The position numbers and the translations under genes are program-made. Positions 1 to 13,600 of a stretch of 64,000 nt of DNA are shown here, in pieces; position 1 is the first letter of the stretch, and the number at the start of each line of letters is the position of its first letter. Below the pieces are notes generated by a model. The model saw only the letters and a list, made by a program, of their open reading frames with translations. It made no database searches and was not told the DNA's origin. Source of the stretch: Chaunax sp. Z400 (Eukaryota; Chordata; Actinopteri; Lophiiformes; Chaunacidae); contig CM075192.1 in NCBI GenBank assembly GCA_037577475.1, forward strand, positions 18,974,908 to 19,038,907. Direction: 5' to 3'.

Positions 1-2940
1 CACAGAAACATTAAACAAGGACAGAGGGTAACACAGGGCAAAATAAATAACAGCAAAGACAGGAAGTTAAATCCAAAAAACAAAGCATGGGAATAAACTT
101 CCCAAAAAAAAAACAGGAAGTGGTAACACAAAATCATAATAATGACCCCTCATAACAGGAACAACAACATCCTAGGACCAAAACCATGACAATTACAGCC
201 AGAGAAAATCACTATAACAACGTTATTGCAAAATGGATAGAAAATTATAAGATGGAAAATAAGTAATGCTATCAGTTGAAACCATCTTAAATTTAAACTT
301 TGTTTATTGTGTCCTTTGTCTCTTTTTTTCACAAATGAATTACTCACAAAATATGAGTGTTGAGGATCTAACCATAACTGTACAAAGGCATACAAGAACA
401 GTTAAAGAATCACATGAACTGCGAACAAAAGATCCTCTGATGGATGATTTTACACTGTTAACACATAATCCATACTTGATGTTATAATATTACAATACTG
501 GTATATTGTGACACTCCTAATTCAGACAGTGGTCACAAAGGAAAACAATGGATGGAGGAAAATTGAATATTTAAGAGATCATTTATTTTACATCACATTG
601 TTTTGCTCTCTTGCCACTTGTCTCCAAGGAAACTGATTAGTAAAAATGTCTGTCCTGCAGTGTACTTTATTTTAAAGTGAACTGTTTTTGTTGGACCACA
701 AGGATCATTTATTCAGAACTCAAGCACAGAAAACTTGTTTGGTTAATGTTTTTGGTATTACTCCAAAGGACCCCAGAGCCATAAAACTCATTCAACATAA
801 ACTTTAAATATTACTTTGGTGACCAGTCATGATGATGGATGATGGAGAAAGAGTCACACAAGGGAAATATGTTGTGTTATAACGTAGGATATTTGATATT
901 TAAAGCAGATGAGTTATTTTTGACCCTTAATGTTTTCCCACATTTTGCAATGTTTTATTATATAGTTGCACTGCCAAATGCTTTTAAAACAGGGAAACAG
1001 CACATTTTTTTAACAGTGTATTAATTGTTTTGAGTTATATTTTCAGGCTAGGTTGTTCTTTTTGAAAATTACTCAAAAAAAGACAATCCAGTCTGGATGT
1101 ATGTTGGTTCATGCAAAATTACCTATAGCCACAGGCCAGAATCATCTACCGTAGGGAAATATACACGGCCCCACATTTGTTATTTGGTAATTTAATTAAA
1201 TATATAATTTAGGATATATAGGAAAACACAAAATTTGAACAAGTGCATTTATCCCTCTTATAAAAATATGAAAGTAGCAAAGGACACTCATTTTGACAAA
1301 CTACTTGCTTATATTTACATTTTATTTTGAATTGTCATCAAATGCCTGAATTTTGTTTATTGAAACACATTTTTGCCACATAGAGCAAAACCCACTTTAA
1401 AGGTATAATTCCCAAAGCTTTTCATGTAACACTATTGTTTGATACTTTTTATTATGATTGGTATTTACTCTGAACTACACATTACATTTTACATTGAGAA
1501 ATTACCTACAGTAGTTTCTGTAGGTAGTGACACAGTCTGTCATTTACTTATTCAAACTGATCGCTAAATTGCCTTCAGTTGTTTTCCCTATACACAAGGG
1601 ATCCACAGAAAAACATTGCAGACACATTATCCACTCTACTCTAACTTCATTTAACTGAGAAAAGCATCATTATGCACTGTTTACTCTCTGTACATTGTGT
1701 TAAAGCTAGGCTATATTAAGTTACTGTAAATACAAATACATGTCCCACTGCTTTACATGAAACATTCAACCAATGAAACATGAGGTGGCTTTTATTGTAT
1801 TTTACTTAATCACAGGAAGCACAATGTGTTTGTCTGTATGATTAGCACTGACAGCAATCATTCATCAAGAAAGGCTCTAAAAAACAAGACATTTTTTGAA
1901 TCAAAAAGAAGCAGCCTCAGTGAGCTTTAGGACAAACAGTTTCAAACAATAGGCTGCACATGTCATAACTGACAATGTGTCCAGTTGTTGTGTGGAAATT
2001 TACTTGTGCTGCGCCCAGAATCAAATTAGTTCATGGCTGTTATTATTTATTGATCACCGTTTGAGTTTTTGTGTTCCAGCTGCTCTGCTGTTGTATTTCT
2101 GACAAGTTAGACTTGCTATTACAAATCTAACCCCAGGTTCTTACAAATCAACCTGGACTGAAATGGGAAGGATTACAACTTCAACCTAATCATCGTAAAA
2201 TAATATTTTATTATTAATTTATTAAAAACTTTTTCTTCATTCCTAGACTTGCTGCTTTTAATAGTTACACCAAACACTAAGTCATGTACTTCAAAGAGGA
2301 AAAACGATTTTAGACTATTTCTACTCGCTGTGCCCTCACTTGACATAACCAACCAGAATAGAACCATCCAATCAGAAGAGAGGAGACAAAACAGGAAGTG
2401 GCACAGGAAGCAGCCATATCCTGGCAGCAGACATGCCAGCAACACAAACTCATGCATGTTTGTTCTTACTGACTAATGAGGACACTCATTAACATAAAGC
2501 TTCCTCTAGCCCCCAAACTCTAACCTCACTACATGAAATAACTAAACCCAACCATTACCAAGTCATGACCCTCACATCACAAAGGTGTCTGACAAAGTGA
2601 GGACCATTCCTCATTTAAAAAATGTCCTCTTTCTCTAGATCCAGCTTAGTCCTCACTGAGTAGGATGTACAAGAGGCTTTAGGGACATTTTGTTATACAA
2701 TTATTATTGATAACATTAAAACCTTAATGAATCATCAGCATCCATGGTATCGCGTCACCTCTTTTACCTTTGTCCTTTTTGTATGAAATGATTAAAGTGA
2801 TGAGTTCATGTGCTGACACACATACCTCTTAAATGTAGGGTATATGCCTAATGTAACTCAGTGTTGTGTAGTATTATTATTGATTTAAAATGCATAACAC
2901 AACATTTCCAACATTAGGCACTGTCACCTCACACCTGTCC
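1..2940. other. intergenic, no gene supported
   Basis: AT-rich sequence with only short, overlapping chance reading frames on both strands. None shows a recognisable domain, splice-site pattern or codon bias. I see no RNA gene and no clear mobile element here. Confidence 0.6.
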
Positions 2941-2944
2941 CATT

Positions 2945-3350
2945 CTTATGCACCGAGGAACAACTGGAAAGAGATTCTTCAAATTGAAAATTTGCGCAAA
3001 CATCCACTTGGACTCAAGGTTGACCTCATTAAATGTTGTGGTCAAATGTTAGTGGGACACGTTTTTGGCCATGACCCAAGAATCCATCCCCTAATTATAA
3101 CAATATTTTAGACAAAGTCTGAAGGGATTGGATACAATTTGACAGGATAAAATGATGAAGTGATGACATTTCGTAGCCAAAAGGTCAAAAGGAAGCATCA
3201 CTGTGACATCATAATGTTCTGCACAAACACTTTTAGTTGCCATTTTATTGAATGGATTGTGAGGATTTGGCCAGATATTGAATTGATGCTCATCTTTGGT
3301 TCATACCCTGAACCTTTGGAGGTTCTTCTTCATGCATGCCAGTGTAGTGT
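2945..3350. repeat. degenerate interspersed repeat with internal sub-repeats
   Basis: The stretch contains two related sub-units. Each has a 'ggtcaaa' block, an 'agtggga' or 'cactgtgac' block, and then a 'ttttnggccat'-like or 'ttttagttgccat' block, at about 3040-3080 and 3180-3255. The phrase around 3150-3215 (aaaatgatgaagtgatgacat, then catcataatgttctgc) belongs to a high-copy repeat I remember from many teleost genomes. The family name and boundaries cannot be fixed by eye. The short open frames here are repeat-derived, not genes. Confidence 0.5.
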
Positions 3351-5940
3351 TCCATTTTTCTAAGACCAACACTTTCTACCTTCAAGTTCTTGACTACATG
3401 AAGATTTGATTCTGAGTACATGGATATAATCTGAAGCTTGATTGATTCACAGAGGTATTCAACAGCAAGATGGTAATTCTAGTTTTTCTTTTCTTTCACA
3501 CTGTGAGGGATTATTATTTTACATAGTAGATGAGGTCGACCTCTACTCTGAAGTTTTGTGTAGAATCTTGTGTCTGTCGGTTGTGTGTGTGCATATTGTT
3601 TCATGACCATTTTAATTAGATCCCATCTGTCAACTAAGACTCTCACACACGCCCACACATACCCTTGAGTTGACAGAAATTGACAATCATATGCCTGCTC
3701 CCTCTCTGTGCCTCTGGCACACAAACACAGACTTCCAGTGGGATTATCTTGGCAGGCAGCTCCTCAGAAATGAGTGGAGGTTTTCCGCAGCCTGTCATTA
3801 AAACTGCTGACACCTCCACATTCAAACCTCCACTGGAATTTGTCTGAGGTGCAGTGAGCAGCCAAGGATTCTGCATACAAGCCAGTGTCCCACCAACATG
3901 GTACAGAACCCTTCAGACGTAAGACTGCAAAAAATAAAGGGATCTTAAAGGATGAAAGTCCGATAAGAAAGATGTAGAAAGTAGAGAATCTGAGCATTGT
4001 CACATATTAAGTTTGGGTAGATGCAAAATTTCTAAGAAAACTTTTAATCTGTGATAGATCAGAAAGATAGAAATAAATTGTGCCTATAAAGTTAAACTTT
4101 ATTAAAGAGATTTACATGATTGGTGCAAATGACCTCTTATACCAAGTACCATCAGTTGTGAATTGCTGGTTGGAATCATGATCAGCTTTTTTTAGATATG
4201 AAAATAAAAACAAAGAAAATGCCAATGAATGGTCAGAATTTAGTGGTTGATGGAAAAAATCTTGTTGTCGTCCCTTAAGGTAGACTACAGCAACACAGGT
4301 GCTCAGCTGAAGAGACACACGTACGACTGCTGCAGAAAGAAGTTAGTCTTCTAAACACATACAGACACACACACACACACACAAAGTGCCTCGTTAATTT
4401 ATTTCCAGACCTACAGTAACAAGCTCTGGTGATCCGATCGAAGCTAAATTAAGAATTGTCCAATAAAACCTGATGCGGGAAACGTCAGAGGGAAATGTAG
4501 CACTTTTATTGAAGTCATTAATTTTCCCTGCAGGGTGTCAGGCCGGGGCTTTGAAACATGGGTGGCTGTATGGCCACCTGAGCATGAAATGAACAGCCAG
4601 GATTAACGACCTGCAGCCATTGACTTTCCTTCTGTCTCTCTGCCCAGATCCGGACTGCTTCTCTCTTTCCTCTTTAGTTTTTCTTCTACTCTACTTCTTC
4701 TCTTCCACAACACTCTTCATTTCTTTTCCTCGTTTATGCTGATAACTAATCTCAGTTTACCAGATTGTCACAATTTCAGACAGTGTCAAGTGCACACAAG
4801 ATGGATACGTTATGAGATTAAGGTGTAACGAATAAGCCGATGCCCAGGGCGTCAATTTCTTCAAAATGCATTGGGGCTAAAGCAGCTATATAAAAATATG
4901 TTGAGTCGTCAAAATCTGTGACTTGAGCTACCAGTGGTTTTTACCAGGTATATTTTGTATGTAAACACAATCAATATGGGGTATGTAATGGCACATGTGT
5001 ACCATCAAAATGGTTAGGGTTCTGTTAAAGATAGTTTAAAAAATATATGATGGTGTTTTCACATAATGTGTGGTTTCATTCCCTCCATGTACTGCATGGG
5101 CGTGTAGAATGAGACATTTGTTCCGTGTTCAGGCATCATCCACTATTGTACAATAAAGTAATAGCATCTCCTTCACCGATGTCTTCTTGTGGAAACATGA
5201 GTGTATTAGGCTGCTTACACTCAAATCTGAGAGGCTGACAGTTGAGTCAAGAGCATTTTGAAAAGTAAAATCATTAAGCTAAATTATGAATACAGTGATC
5301 AATGATGGCCATGGGATGATGTTGTGATGGAAAGGAAATGTAACTGCAGCATGTGGTTTTTAATGCAGCAGAGCAGCAGTCTCATTATAGCTGCACTGAT
5401 ACATTATGTCTGCACAGTCATTTTAATGATGAGGTGGTACTGAAGCTGAAAGTGAATAAGAACTTGTGTCTCCAAATTTTTGGCGTCATGCTGCAATGGT
5501 TATTGGCCATGTTGACAATGTCCGTTTGTGTTTGTGTATGAAAATTCTGACCCTCTCTGCACATAAAGCCTCGTGTGGGTAGTAAAATAGAGACATGGAG
5601 ACAATGATCCCAATAAGCTGTCCCAACACAATGAACCGTTTTTGTATTTGAGATCCGCAAATGTTAGCCTGAGATTCCCTCCCTATTGAAAATGGGAACA
5701 CACTGTATGCTCATGTGTTTGTCATGTTTGCACTTGAAGCATCACATCTCGGTAGTGTAAAGTGTGCAGTTCCTTTCTAAGGATTGATTTTTGCAAGAAA
5801 AGTCTGATTTCTCCGCTTTGTTATCAAGACAATATTGCAATCACACACACACAAAAGATGAATGAAGCTTTTCTTTGCTTCTTACCAATATATTTCAATG
5901 AACGTAAGATTTTAAAAAGCTCAAATCGTCAGAAATAAGA
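3351..5940. other. intergenic, no gene supported
   Basis: No supported coding exon or RNA gene. Short CA tracts occur at about 4365-4382 and 5843-5855, and a pyrimidine-rich stretch at about 4630-4735. Otherwise featureless. Confidence 0.55.
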
Positions 5941-5945
5941 GTCTG

Positions 5946-6271
5946 TAGCCCCTTTTCCACTGCATACCAGCTCGACTCGCCTCGCTTTTGTTGCGTTTCC
6001 ACAGGGTGAAAGACAGTAGAGAGTAGCAGTAGTACATGCACAGCACAAATCAATGGGCGCCACAGTCTAACAGCGAAGCTACTTTAGCGACCATAAATTT
6101 TATTTATAGCAGCCGCAATATTGAGGAGGTGCAGACGTTCCTTTCGCGTGGCCCCAATCTACAGTACCCTGAGGAGGTACCATCGCCAATGGAAAACGAC
6201 CGGCAGAAAACCAAGCCGAGTCGAGTGGAGCTGAGTAGAGCTGGTACCACACAGTGGAAACGTGCCATAAG
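5946..6271. mobile_element. MITE-like element with degenerate terminal inverted repeats, copy 1
   Basis: The left end reads 'ccttttccactgcataccag' followed by ctcgactcgcctcgc. The right end, read on the other strand, is 'cacgtttccactgtgtggta' followed by ccagctctactcagctcc. The ends are therefore inverted copies of each other, in a roughly 325-bp element with no coding capacity. Relatives lie at about 8616 and 10014. I could not identify a convincing target-site duplication, so the superfamily is left open. Confidence 0.6.
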
Positions 6272-7952
6272 ACAGCAATAAGAGGGGACAGGGATAATGA
6301 AAAGATTAAAATAGATGGTTTTAGTGGTTTGTTGGCTGATTCATTAACAAAACAGTTACACAAGGGATTAAAGCTCCTGGTATATGAATATCTAATTACT
6401 TATCAGACCCGTTGTTTCCTTTATGGCTTTGTGTTCCTATAGAGTGGCTGCTGGACAGCAGAGGGGCTGTGGATGTAAATGGAGCTGGTCGATCGAGTTC
6501 AGGCTTCCAGGAGCCTGATATAGAAACAGGAAGTGAGAGACATGAAAGAGAGGCGACATCTGAGTGTGCACAGTTTGAAGAGTGATTTGAAGTGGTACAC
6601 TTAGTGACCCAGTTTGCACCGCACCTTACATTCCTCAAATATTTCTCCGAGTGATGCATCTGACAAAGCCGGAAGGAAGGACATTTTTAGGCTGTGGACA
6701 AAAGCAGGTAGAAATCTGCAAAGTGAGGAAACTGTTTGGGACATTCAAACCAGTATAAGTAAAAGTTCAAGTTAGCTTTACAAACAAACAAACTGGAAGG
6801 AACTGAAGTTATATTTTCCTACATATTCTACTTACCTAGTCTAGTTTCTTTGCCATAACTGAAAGTATAACGTCAGCTGCTTTACATGCATTTGCTACAA
6901 TCTGTTATTCTCCAGCTTATCTCTGTCTCTCACTCATCCAATACATTCAGTGAGTGTTTTTTTAGGACTATTTGCATAAGTTTTGAGGTAATCTGTGTCC
7001 TTCAGTGTTCGCTAAAAGGTTTCCATTGATTTTCCATTCTCCTCTCTGCTTTACAATCCTGTTTACAGCAGAGACTTATGAGCATGTCACACAGCTAATA
7101 TCTTCCTCAAATACTCAACCTCCAAACTAACCTTTCATGTTATCTTGGTTTACACACTTATACTCACTTTATAATTAAATAATATGTTTAAACAGTAACA
7201 TCAAAAAGAGAAACTTGCCTTTTAGGAAACAACTTTGAAACTTCAGAAGACCTTAAGAACAATTAAAATAGCAACATGCTGAAATAGCAAGCAATAAAAC
7301 CAACTAAATGAGAGCTACAAATTAGACACATACCTTAATGAACATTTTGTAAGTAAACACAAGGACTCAATACACAAAAGTCAGAGTTTCAACAAACTTG
7401 GAGGCCCTGAGAAAGAAACATTTCTCACAAAATGGCCACATAGGAAGTTTGTTTGACAGTAGTTTTAAAGAGTATGAAAGTCATGACACAAATGAAAAGA
7501 TAGTGATATCTCCTCTCATGAATATAGTTTTAAAATGTTAATATCCCAATATTAGACTGACTGAATATTCAGGTCTGTGCAAAAAAAGATGTGGGCATTT
7601 GGTTCAGGAGACTCCCTCCCTCACCCATCTCAGCTCTCTTCATTTATCTCTTACATCATCTCTGAAATGTTTTATTTCATCTGATGTCACTAAGGGAAAT
7701 GTTTTGTTTCAGTTTTCAACTGATCTTCAGGAAGACAGAAGTATGAATTAGTTTGCTTCTTTCATTTTGTTCATCTTGATTTCTTTTCATCTGTCCCTCC
7801 TGTTCGTTTCTTTCATTGTCGTCTCACTTATATGGATATTCTACTGTTTCATTATTTTAATTTTGTTAGATTCTTTTTTTTTTGTTGTACCATGGGTTAA
7901 TTAATCAATCAAAATTCACTGTCCTCTCCTCTCTCTCTGTCACACATGGACT

Positions 7953-7953
<1 letters not shown>
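6272..7953. other. intergenic, no gene supported
   Basis: No splice-flanked coding frame and no RNA gene. The short overlapping reading frames at about 6400-6660 look like chance frames. Confidence 0.5.

Positions 7954-7994
<41 letters not shown>
7954..7994. repeat. (AC)n microsatellite
   Basis: Uninterrupted AC dinucleotide tract of about 41 bp, preceded by a short CT-rich stretch. Confidence 0.95.
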
Positions 7995-7998
<4 letters not shown>

Positions 7999-8615
7999 AG
8001 GCAGCCGTATGATGATAGCGTGAGTCCTCAGGCTACAGTTTCATGACTCAGCTCAGAAGTTGATGACAGGCTTGAAGCTGCTATCATGCGGTCACTCTCA
8101 CTTGTTGTTCTCTGCTGCTCTCAGCAGTGCTGTCATCTTGTCTGACATGTATTATGGTGATACACGCCGTGTTCGGGCTGTGCTTTAATAGCATCACATC
8201 CTGTCCTGATTATTATTGTCTATGATAACGATGTCGTGTGACATGTTTGCTTACATGTAGACATGAACTTTGACATTGATGATCTATTGTGGAAAAACTA
8301 ACATGCTTATTGTTTCTTTCGTTGCTCCTCGTAGATTATTATAGGTGATATGCAGGATTGTTTTTATGTCTTTGTTTTTATTTCTGAATTAAAACATCAC
8401 ATCACACATCAAATAAGAGCACGCATGCTAACTAGCCTGAGATAAAATAACCAAGCAGATGTCACAAAGCATCTGAAAGCATGCCGCAGCTAACAGCCTC
8501 CCCGACCGCTGAGTCTACCATTGATAACTTTAGCTGACAGATGGACAAATGAATGTTTACAGTGATTGTGCCTACACAAGGTGACCCTGCACCTCCTTCC
8601 AGAATTCTTAGGACA
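7995..8615. other. intergenic, no gene supported
   Basis: Unremarkable AT-rich sequence between the AC microsatellite and the second MITE-like copy. No feature seen. Confidence 0.5.
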
Positions 8616-8755
8616 AAAGCCTCATTTCCACTACGTACCCGGCTGGGTTCGACTCAGCCTGGTATTGGGTAATTTTCTGCAGGTTTTTTTCCATTATGGG
8701 ATGGTACGTCCTCAGGGTAGGTGGACGCCATTGGGAAACTGCCATGGCGTAGTCT
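8616..8755. mobile_element. MITE-like element, copy 2 (single recognisable end)
   Basis: The left end matches copies 1 and 3: 'aaagcctcatttccactacg' followed by tacccggctgggttcgactc, then a T-rich run and a 'ggtacgtcctcaggg' block. The corresponding right inverted end is not recognisable, so this is probably a truncated or decayed copy. The short frames across it are not genes. Confidence 0.5.
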
Positions 8756-10013
8756 TCAATGTGACACACACAGACACACTCACACACAGTAGTGATAAAC
8801 AATAAATGTAGACACCGGAAACAAACAAATGCTGTGCAGAGAGAGCCCCTCTGTCGTTGTCAGCAGCAGAGCAGCCTCATACTGCAAAGTGTATACAGAG
8901 TGTTGACTGTAAGTATATTGAGAAACTGGAAACCGGAGTCAGATTCCTTGTATGCGTAAACTTATGTGATCAATAAAGCTCAGGGCCTTTTCTAAACAGG
9001 GTAACAGGGACGCTACACCCTTTTACTTTGGTCCGGCGCCCTCTTGCCAAAATGCTGATTTAGCCTAGAACTGCACCGTGGCGTCTCCCCGCTCGGTCAC
9101 TTTGCTCCCTCATGTCCTCATACTCAATTTTTGTAAAAATTCTAATATCCCTGCACCTGATTCTGATTATTATTTGAGGACAAACAGGAAAGTCTTTGAG
9201 ACAGAAACATGAAACATTTAACAAAGGCCCAGATTTGAACCAGCAATATTACACACATATTCCAATCACTTTGCTGGGACCATTGCAGGTCAAAATGACA
9301 CACACAGTGTGCAAAAATTTCCCGCTGAGCTTTTACAAATATGACACAGGTGAGACTGCATGACACGCATGTTCTGGTCTAAGCTGATGACATACTCTGC
9401 TCTGTGCTGATTCACACTTTGCAGGGACATTGAAGTCAGGTACCATAGTAGCACATTTTTAACTCCAACGATATCACAAAAACTGATTACCTTGCTTGAG
9501 ACTGAGCTCTCCTAATAATACGGTCTGGTTGTTTGGTCCAGATATAACCAATCATCTTGACTGTAATCTGATTTGAAGTCACTGTCTGTTGTGACTCACC
9601 TGTAAAAGGATTAGGCTTTTGATGGATCGTTGTAATAACTGTAACCCCAGGCAGCAGCTACACCGCTGGTGACAACTGTCTGTCAGCACTTCCTGTAAGG
9701 GTAACAATTTAAACCAGGTGCTGGACAGGTCATGGAAACTGCAGTAAATTATATCATCAGCACACTATATTATTACCAAACTGTGAAATAAGTTGTAACA
9801 TACGAGACCTTTATTTTAAGAATCACAGCAGGGGTTCTCAAACTTCTATAACACATGACCACACTTTTAGATTGCAAAAGGTTCTCATCACCACAGCAAA
9901 CAGACACTTCCACAGACTCCTTCAGGAAGACGTCACTATGAGTAGAGTGTATGGAATTAGTGCTTCCTTTGCCTTTTACCACCCACTGTTCTGCATGCAG
10001 TATGCTGGCGCTA
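8756..10013. other. intergenic, no gene supported
   Basis: No coding exon is supported. A short GC-richer island at about 9000-9110 has no recognised content. Confidence 0.5.
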
Positions 10014-10458
10014 AAGCCATGTTTCCACTACAGTGTGAGGGACCGGCTCGACTCCACTCAGCTTTGGTATCAGGTTTTTTCTGGAGGCGAGACTGCCATG
10101 ATGCACACCTCTCGTCCTCCTCTCACGATCCTTTCATCACCTATAAAGACAGAGAGCGGCCACAATTTTTTATAGTATCTTTGCTGTTTAAAAATGGCAG
10201 ACATGGGTTTGATGGATATTGCAAGCACACTGGTTGATGACTCAATGACACAGTGATGTTTCTCTCAGATGACTTATCAGTCATCTGCAGTGTTTCACGT
10301 CACCTTTTAGTATCTGCTCAGCTGTTATGGAACCTCGATGGAGGTGATACCAAAAACATAGGTACCAGGTATCAGGAATGTTCACTTAATGGAAAACTAA
10401 AAAAGGCAACTAGAGTTGAGTCGAATTGAGCCTGTCCCACTTAGTGGAAATGTGACTT
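10014..10458. mobile_element. MITE-like element with terminal inverted repeats, copy 3
   Basis: The left end is 'aagccatgtttccactacag', with ccggctcgactccactcagc about 10 bases further on. The right end on the complementary strand is 'aagtcacatttccactaagt', followed by gggacaggctcaattcgactc. The two ends are clear inverted relatives about 445 bp apart. The interior shares little with copy 1, which suggests that only the termini were conserved. The 121-residue open frame covering its left half is not a real gene. Confidence 0.6.
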
Positions 10459-10489
10459 AAATAAATTACAAAAAGCTAAAAGTTACATT

Positions 10490-10665
10490 ATTATCCATCA
10501 ATCATCAATCATGCTTTTTTGTATAGCAATTTTCATGCAAACTAAATTTAAGACAAAGTGCTTCACACAATAAGAACCGTTAAAAAAAAGAGGTACTGAG
10601 GAAATGTTATCATAAATAAAATACATACATATATAAACTATTTATAAATAAACTTGAGTTTACTT
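10490..10665. repeat. fragment of a dispersed fish repeat
   Basis: The block 'tttttgtatagcaattttca' followed by an A-rich stretch and 'acaaagtgcttcacaca' resembles a widespread teleost repeat (tatagcgctttt ... caaagtgcttcaca). Another probable copy in this window is at 60.0-60.5 kb. Assignment is from memory of the motif pair only. Confidence 0.4.
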
Positions 10666-13600
10666 TTAAAAGAACAGTATCAAAATGTAGTTTATGATTT
10701 CCTATTGTCATTGTGGTGACTTTATTAAAGAATATCTGTCAGCGCAATATACAGCACTAAACCTTAATTTCATTTTTTACATGTAGACAATCTTCATTAA
10801 TCGACTCCAAATTGTCCACATTGATTACGTTTCATAGAAGGATATTTCTATAATGGATGACCAGAGTCTTATCATCCTCAGTTGGACAAAGAAGCTAACA
10901 CAATACCTACTGTAATGCACTAAACATGTTATGCAATAAGCATTTGTTAATGTTTGCTGTTATTTATTACAGGCGTTTTAGATTGTGTGCAATGCTACAC
11001 AAATTTTAAAAAGTTCATTTCGTAATAGTAGAAGTAATAGTATTAGTGTTGGAAGTACTAGTGGGACAGATTTGACATATTAACCACAAATCACATGTAG
11101 AATTCATTACAACAACAACAACAATATTAGTAACAACAAAACAGGTGAAATTTGACTTTTTATGCAAAAACCTTTTTTCGCATGTGAAATGTCTGAGAAA
11201 CACGCGACACACTGATGTCATTACATGTGAAATAGCCTTTCGGTGTGTCCATGCCAGGCCCCTGTGCTGCTTATGCTGCCTCACCTGATTGTCAACTTCG
11301 TTTCTCACTGAAACACCCTTAACATTAACATCTGGTACATATCATGGAGCAGAGCCATCATTCATTTGAGCTCTTTTCCTACAGTGACAAAATATCTGCT
11401 GGGTGTTGCACAATGAAACTGGCTCTAAGCAGAGTAAAATCAATTTAAACTTGTTTGGTAACATAAACACAACCTGAGGACACGTCTTTATCTGATCAGC
11501 ACTGCTGATTAGCTTTTATAGAGACCACTGTTAAAACTATTTAGAACGAATATCAACTGAGAACCATCAGCTGACAATCATCGACAGCATGTGATAGAAG
11601 ACAGTTGTACAGTTCTCTGCACAATTGTACAACTGTACTATTCCTATTGCACAACTGACATACTGTAGGGTTTATGTCATTAGAAGTCTGACATTTCTAA
11701 ATCAGATTTGTGAAATGTTTTGAACTTCTTCTTCTGGACTGCAGCCAGTGGCGTTGTCAGCGACCCTCTGTCGATGCATTCGTACCACATTCAGTTGTCG
11801 TAGCGGAGCATTGGTGTTACAGCCAGTGGCCTGCTTCCGTGTGACACAGCAGCTATGTCTGAACTCGTCACATATGTGGTCTTTATGCTTACACATAAAG
11901 CAGTGTGCTGTGACTGTTGCAGGAGTATCGCTTTTTCAGGCCTCAGACAAGCTGTTGGTCAAGAGCGTTAAACAACACCTACACAAACACACAGTATGGA
12001 TCAGATATGATACACGAAATCCGCGGACAGAGAGGCCACAGGGTACAGTAGGGTGTTGATGATATGTTTCATTTATTCAGCTTTATCATAAATCTTCAAG
12101 AAAGTGGGGAATTTACTTATTTTAGCCCATGTGACTTTCAAGGGTCCCTTGGCTGAAAATGGGTATTTTCTTTACTATCAAAAAGATTATTACTATTTAA
12201 CAAATGAAGTCCTCCTTTAAGGTGACCCTTTGTAAGGTCACATCTCTCTCTCTCAATCTCTCTCTACAGACTGAGTCAAATAATTGTCATATAACTAGTT
12301 TGGCAGGATTCTTAACAAAGATAACATTTCCTAAATGAGCTGGAACTCAAGCGCAACTTTCAACTATATAGACGACGCTTGCAGCTAATCGGCATTAGCA
12401 TCACAAGGACACAGTCTGGTGGAATCTGCTTCACAGTGCAATTTTTTTCTTGTTTCCAAGTTTAAGGTGACAGCAAAATACATTTACAGTTCCACATTTG
12501 GATTTATTGTAAAGTGCTTAGGGGGGGAATCTTAACAAGACCTCAGCTTTGGGTGTTTATTGGTGTGTTAAGAGTTTTTTGCTCAGTGCTCAGGAGACGT
12601 GTTGAAGTAGTGCAGACTATGCAGACTCCCATGAGCCCCGCAGGAGGGAAATAAACAACAAACAACAAGAATCAGCTGTTTGGAAGCTGCTGAACAAGCA
12701 GTTGCTCCTTTCTGATAAACATGTGCACAAATATGGTCAATATTTAACTTGGAATTTTTTTCCCCCTGTCAGTTTGATTACCAGGGCTTTGTTTTTTCAG
12801 TCTATCTGACTTTCTTTTTGGTGCATGATGTTAAGACTCAGGTCATGCTCGATTATAACCAGTTCATCCTCCCAAGAAGGTGGCATGAAAAGCTGAGCAT
12901 CATAGAGGAGAGGCATATTATTCAGATACGGTGGTAACGGCACACGCTTTCAATCACAGTCTCCCCTGGAGGACATTCTTAGTGTTGCACTGGTTGTTCA
13001 CAACAATGTGTAAAGATTGAATATGTCTCCTCTCCTCACCTCTCCTGTCCTCTCCTCTCGTGTTTACTGATGCGGGGCTCAACAGGATGATGCCGAGGCT
13101 TTTCCCACCACACTTATGGGAGCTGACACCAAGGCATCCGCCATCCTGTTTACAGCTCATTATGAAAGTGAGAGACCTCTGGGAGGCCTGTCTCAAACTG
13201 TGAGCCACGAGGACAGGAGAAGATGCTGTCAGCAATCATGACTATGTTTTGCATAAAGTCGTCTCTATGTTTTTCGAATTCTGCAGAAATAAAATCCTGA
13301 CAAGGAAGCTACTGTATGTGACTGTGACCGCCACATTTTTGCAGTTTTGGTGAAGGGGGGGGGGGAGGAAGTGCAGTCCAGTAGATTGGCACTTGGTAGT
13401 AAGTGTCCTTGATTGTGTAAATGAGGTGGAAAAAATATTAGAAACACATCTCAGTATATTAGAATACAATTCAACAGCACTGCAAACTGCAGCCTCCAGA
13501 ATGACGATAAAGTTGAATCAATAATCAGCATTTTCAGCAAATACAGAATATAACCATCATGATGGAGGGATTCATTGCAGGGCTGCATAAGATTTAGCCA

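Noticed and set aside
9872..10237. 121-codon plus-strand frame
   Set aside because: It overlaps the left half of a MITE-like element and has no recognised domain.
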